The notes under the pieces are model-generated. The model was given only the letters and a program-made list of their open reading frames with translations, was not told the DNA's origin and searched no databases. The translations under genes were made by a program, and so were the position numbers. From positions 1-7,249 of the forward strand of contig CALDZZ010000101.1 in the NCBI GenBank assembly GCA_937944075.1: 7,249 nt of DNA. Reading direction: 5' to 3'. The first letter of the stretch is position 1. Each line of letters opens with the position of its first letter. Below, in pieces: positions 6,547 through 7,249 of this stretch. The DNA is from an uncultured Rhizobiaceae group bacterium (GTDB lineage Bacteria > Pseudomonadota > Alphaproteobacteria > Rhizobiales > Rhizobiaceae).

Positions 6547-6615
6547 ATGTTCAACAAAGGCCAGTTACGACGACGAACCACCTTGCGCCAAAAGCGCATG
6601 ATTTCGCTCGTGTAA
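6547..6615 (+). CDS. Short basic leader peptide (22 codons) upstream of the GNAT gene
   Basis: ATG at 6547 to TAA at 6613-6615 encodes 22 residues beginning MFNKGQLRRRTTLRQKR and ending MISLV. Seven residues are Arg or Lys, three of them successive CGA Arg codons at 6568-6576. A purine-rich ribosome site (GAAGAGAGAA, 6531-6540) lies at suitable distance, better than that of most larger genes here. The peptide is too short and charged for a stable fold and sits at the head of a 130-base untranslated region full of alternative hairpins, so a regulatory leader peptide is the best reading. Its RRRTT core recalls the RRTT core of enterobacterial SpeFL, the peptide through which ornithine stalls the ribosome ahead of ornithine decarboxylase (recalled, not searched). 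It could also be a chance ORF. Confidence 0.5.
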   Translation: MFNKGQLRRRTTLRQKRMISLV

Positions 6616-6658
6616 CCTTTGTGCTGACAATTTCAGGCGAAGGTTTGAACCAACCTTT
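6581..6658 (+). promoter_or_regulatory. Candidate attenuator with mutually exclusive RNA hairpins
   Basis: Four segments can pair in competing ways. A: CCTTGCGCC (6581-6589), inside the leader ORF, pairs with GGCGAAGG (6636-6643) by 8 bp with one bulged G. Alternatively TGCGC (6584-6588) folds locally on GCGCA (6594-6598). B: AACCTTTGT (6614-6622), which begins at the leader stop codon, pairs with GCGAAGGTT (6637-6645), stacked on CTGA/TCAG (6624-6627 with 6633-6636): about 13 bp including two G-U pairs and one bulge. C: GAAGGTT (6639-6645) pairs with AACCTTT (6652-6658) around a 6-base loop, followed by TTATATAA and then the GNAT start. Since 6636-6645 can be in only one of these helices, ribosome position on the leader ORF should decide which forms. 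Confidence 0.5.
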
Positions 6659-6676
6659 TATATAAAGCCTGAACAG

Positions 6677-7201
6677 ATGAATATTTACACCGATACACTC
6701 AAGCCCGAGCAACCTGAATTTTACGATGCTGTCGAAAGCCTTGCAGAGCAGGCGTTTGGCCCTGGTCGTTTTGCCAGAGCCGCCTTTCGCCTGCGCGAAG
6801 GCGTGATGCACGAACCCGAGCTTTCCTTTGTTTTGTTAAGAAAGGAAGAGCTTATCGGTTCTGTTCGCCTTACCAAGATTATGGTTGGTGAAAATGAGGC
6901 CTTGTTGCTTGGGCCACTGGTTGTGAAGCCTGAATTCAAGAATTGTGGGATTGGTGCCCAATTGATGAAGAAGGCCGTAAGCAGTGCACGGGAAGCCGGT
7001 TTTGAGGCCATCATTCTGGTTGGTGATTTTGATTACTACAAGAAGTATGGCTTCAAACAGCTGCCACACAAGCAGATTGAACTGCCTGGACCTGCTGATC
7101 CTGCGCGTATTCTGATTTGTCCTTTGGTGGAAGGGATTGAGAGCAAGTTTTCAGGCCAGGCTCGGCGTTATGAAGTAAAGCCCGGGTCTCAAATAGACTG
7201 A
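6677..7201 (+). CDS. GNAT family N-acetyltransferase, YhbS-like
   Basis: A 174-residue single-domain acetyltransferase using acetyl-CoA. The central strand and pyrophosphate loop are LLLGPLVVKPEFKNCGIGAQLMKKA (G91-I92-G93 at the loop, with K88 where Q or R is usual), followed by the helix VSSAREAGF and the strand ILVGDFDYYKKYGF, which is the hallmark of the YhbS group (COG3153). The N-terminal LAEQAFGPGRFARAAFRLREG also fits that group. The acceptor is unknown for most members and may be a small amine, amino acid or protein. The ATG at 6677 is preceded by only a weak ribosome site (GAACAG), consistent with expression controlled by, or coupled to, the structured leader upstream. Some rhizobial relatives are, as I recall, found beside ornithine decarboxylase genes, which would fit the leader peptide idea; this is unverified. 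Confidence 0.92.
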   Translation: MNIYTDTLKPEQPEFYDAVESLAEQAFGPGRFARAAFRLREGVMHEPELSFVLLRKEELIGSVRLTKIMVGENEALLLGPLVVKPEFKNCGIGAQLMKKAVSSAREAGFEAIILVGDFDYYKKYGFKQLPHKQIELPGPADPARILICPLVEGIESKFSGQARRYEVKPGSQID

Positions 7202-7212
7202 ATCCAAAAACC

Positions 7213-7249
7213 CTAACGCCCTTCGCGGAACCACATGCTTGCAAAGCCC
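7213..7249 (-). CDS. Possible C-terminal end of a converging gene, cut by the window edge
   Basis: On the - strand one frame reads GFASMWFREGR and then TAG (7215-7213). The stop would lie 11 bases past the end of the GNAT gene, a normal spacing for converging genes, and the residues look like a natural protein tail. Only 11 codons are visible and no product can be named; it could equally be non-coding. Confidence 0.3.
   Translation of the reverse strand, partial: GFASMWFREGR

Noticed and set aside
7053..7244. 63-codon - strand frame overlapping the GNAT gene end
   Set aside because: Antisense to the conserved GNAT C-terminus and without motifs; a different - strand frame ending at 7213 looks more protein-like.

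Overview
The window looks like ordinary chromosomal DNA of an alphaproteobacterium, probably Hyphomicrobiales (Rhizobiales). This is inferred from the long form of 2-isopropylmalate synthase, a Tat-signalled YcbB-type L,D-transpeptidase, a metallophosphoesterase beginning MYRIAHISDVHLGPLP and a YhbS-like acetyltransferase. Base composition is moderate (about half GC by eye). There is no transposase, integrase, CRISPR array, tRNA or rRNA.

Layout: (1) 1-2281, + strand: the 3' part of leuA (its 5' end lies outside the window), then, 4 bases later, a PLP fold-type IV aminotransferase that resembles (R)-amine transaminases. The two probably form one operon. A hairpin at 2302-2328 closes it. (2) 2360-2581, - strand: a 73-residue exported EF-hand protein. 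(3) 2582-2844: a divergent control region with short repeats. (4) 2845-5023, + strand: an L,D-transpeptidase that cross-links peptidoglycan, then an unrecognised protein with one C-terminal membrane segment. (5) 4992-5906, - strand: a metallophosphoesterase whose 3' end overlaps the preceding gene by 32 bases. (6) 5980-6441, + strand: a Nudix hydrolase. (7) 6442-6676: a non-ordinary leader region. (8) 6677-7201, + strand: a YhbS-type GNAT acetyltransferase. (9) The right edge may hold the last codons of a converging - strand gene.

The part most worth attention is the leader at about 6531-6676, ahead of the GNAT gene. It holds a short, very basic ORF (22 codons, 6547-6615, three consecutive CGA Arg codons, purine-rich ribosome site). 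Its stop codon opens a long hairpin (6614-6645). The 3' arm of that hairpin can pair instead with a segment inside the small ORF (6581-6589) or with a segment just before the GNAT gene (6652-6658). This is the architecture of a translation-coupled attenuator. The peptide core RRRTT recalls the RRTT core of the SpeFL/ornithine-decarboxylase leader peptides, which suggests a polyamine- or arginine/ornithine-responsive switch placed in front of an acetyltransferase rather than a decarboxylase. The pairings are read directly from the sequence; the function is inference.

Otherwise the genes are housekeeping or envelope functions: leucine biosynthesis plus transamination, envelope cross-linking and calcium binding, and phosphoester/nucleotide hydrolysis.
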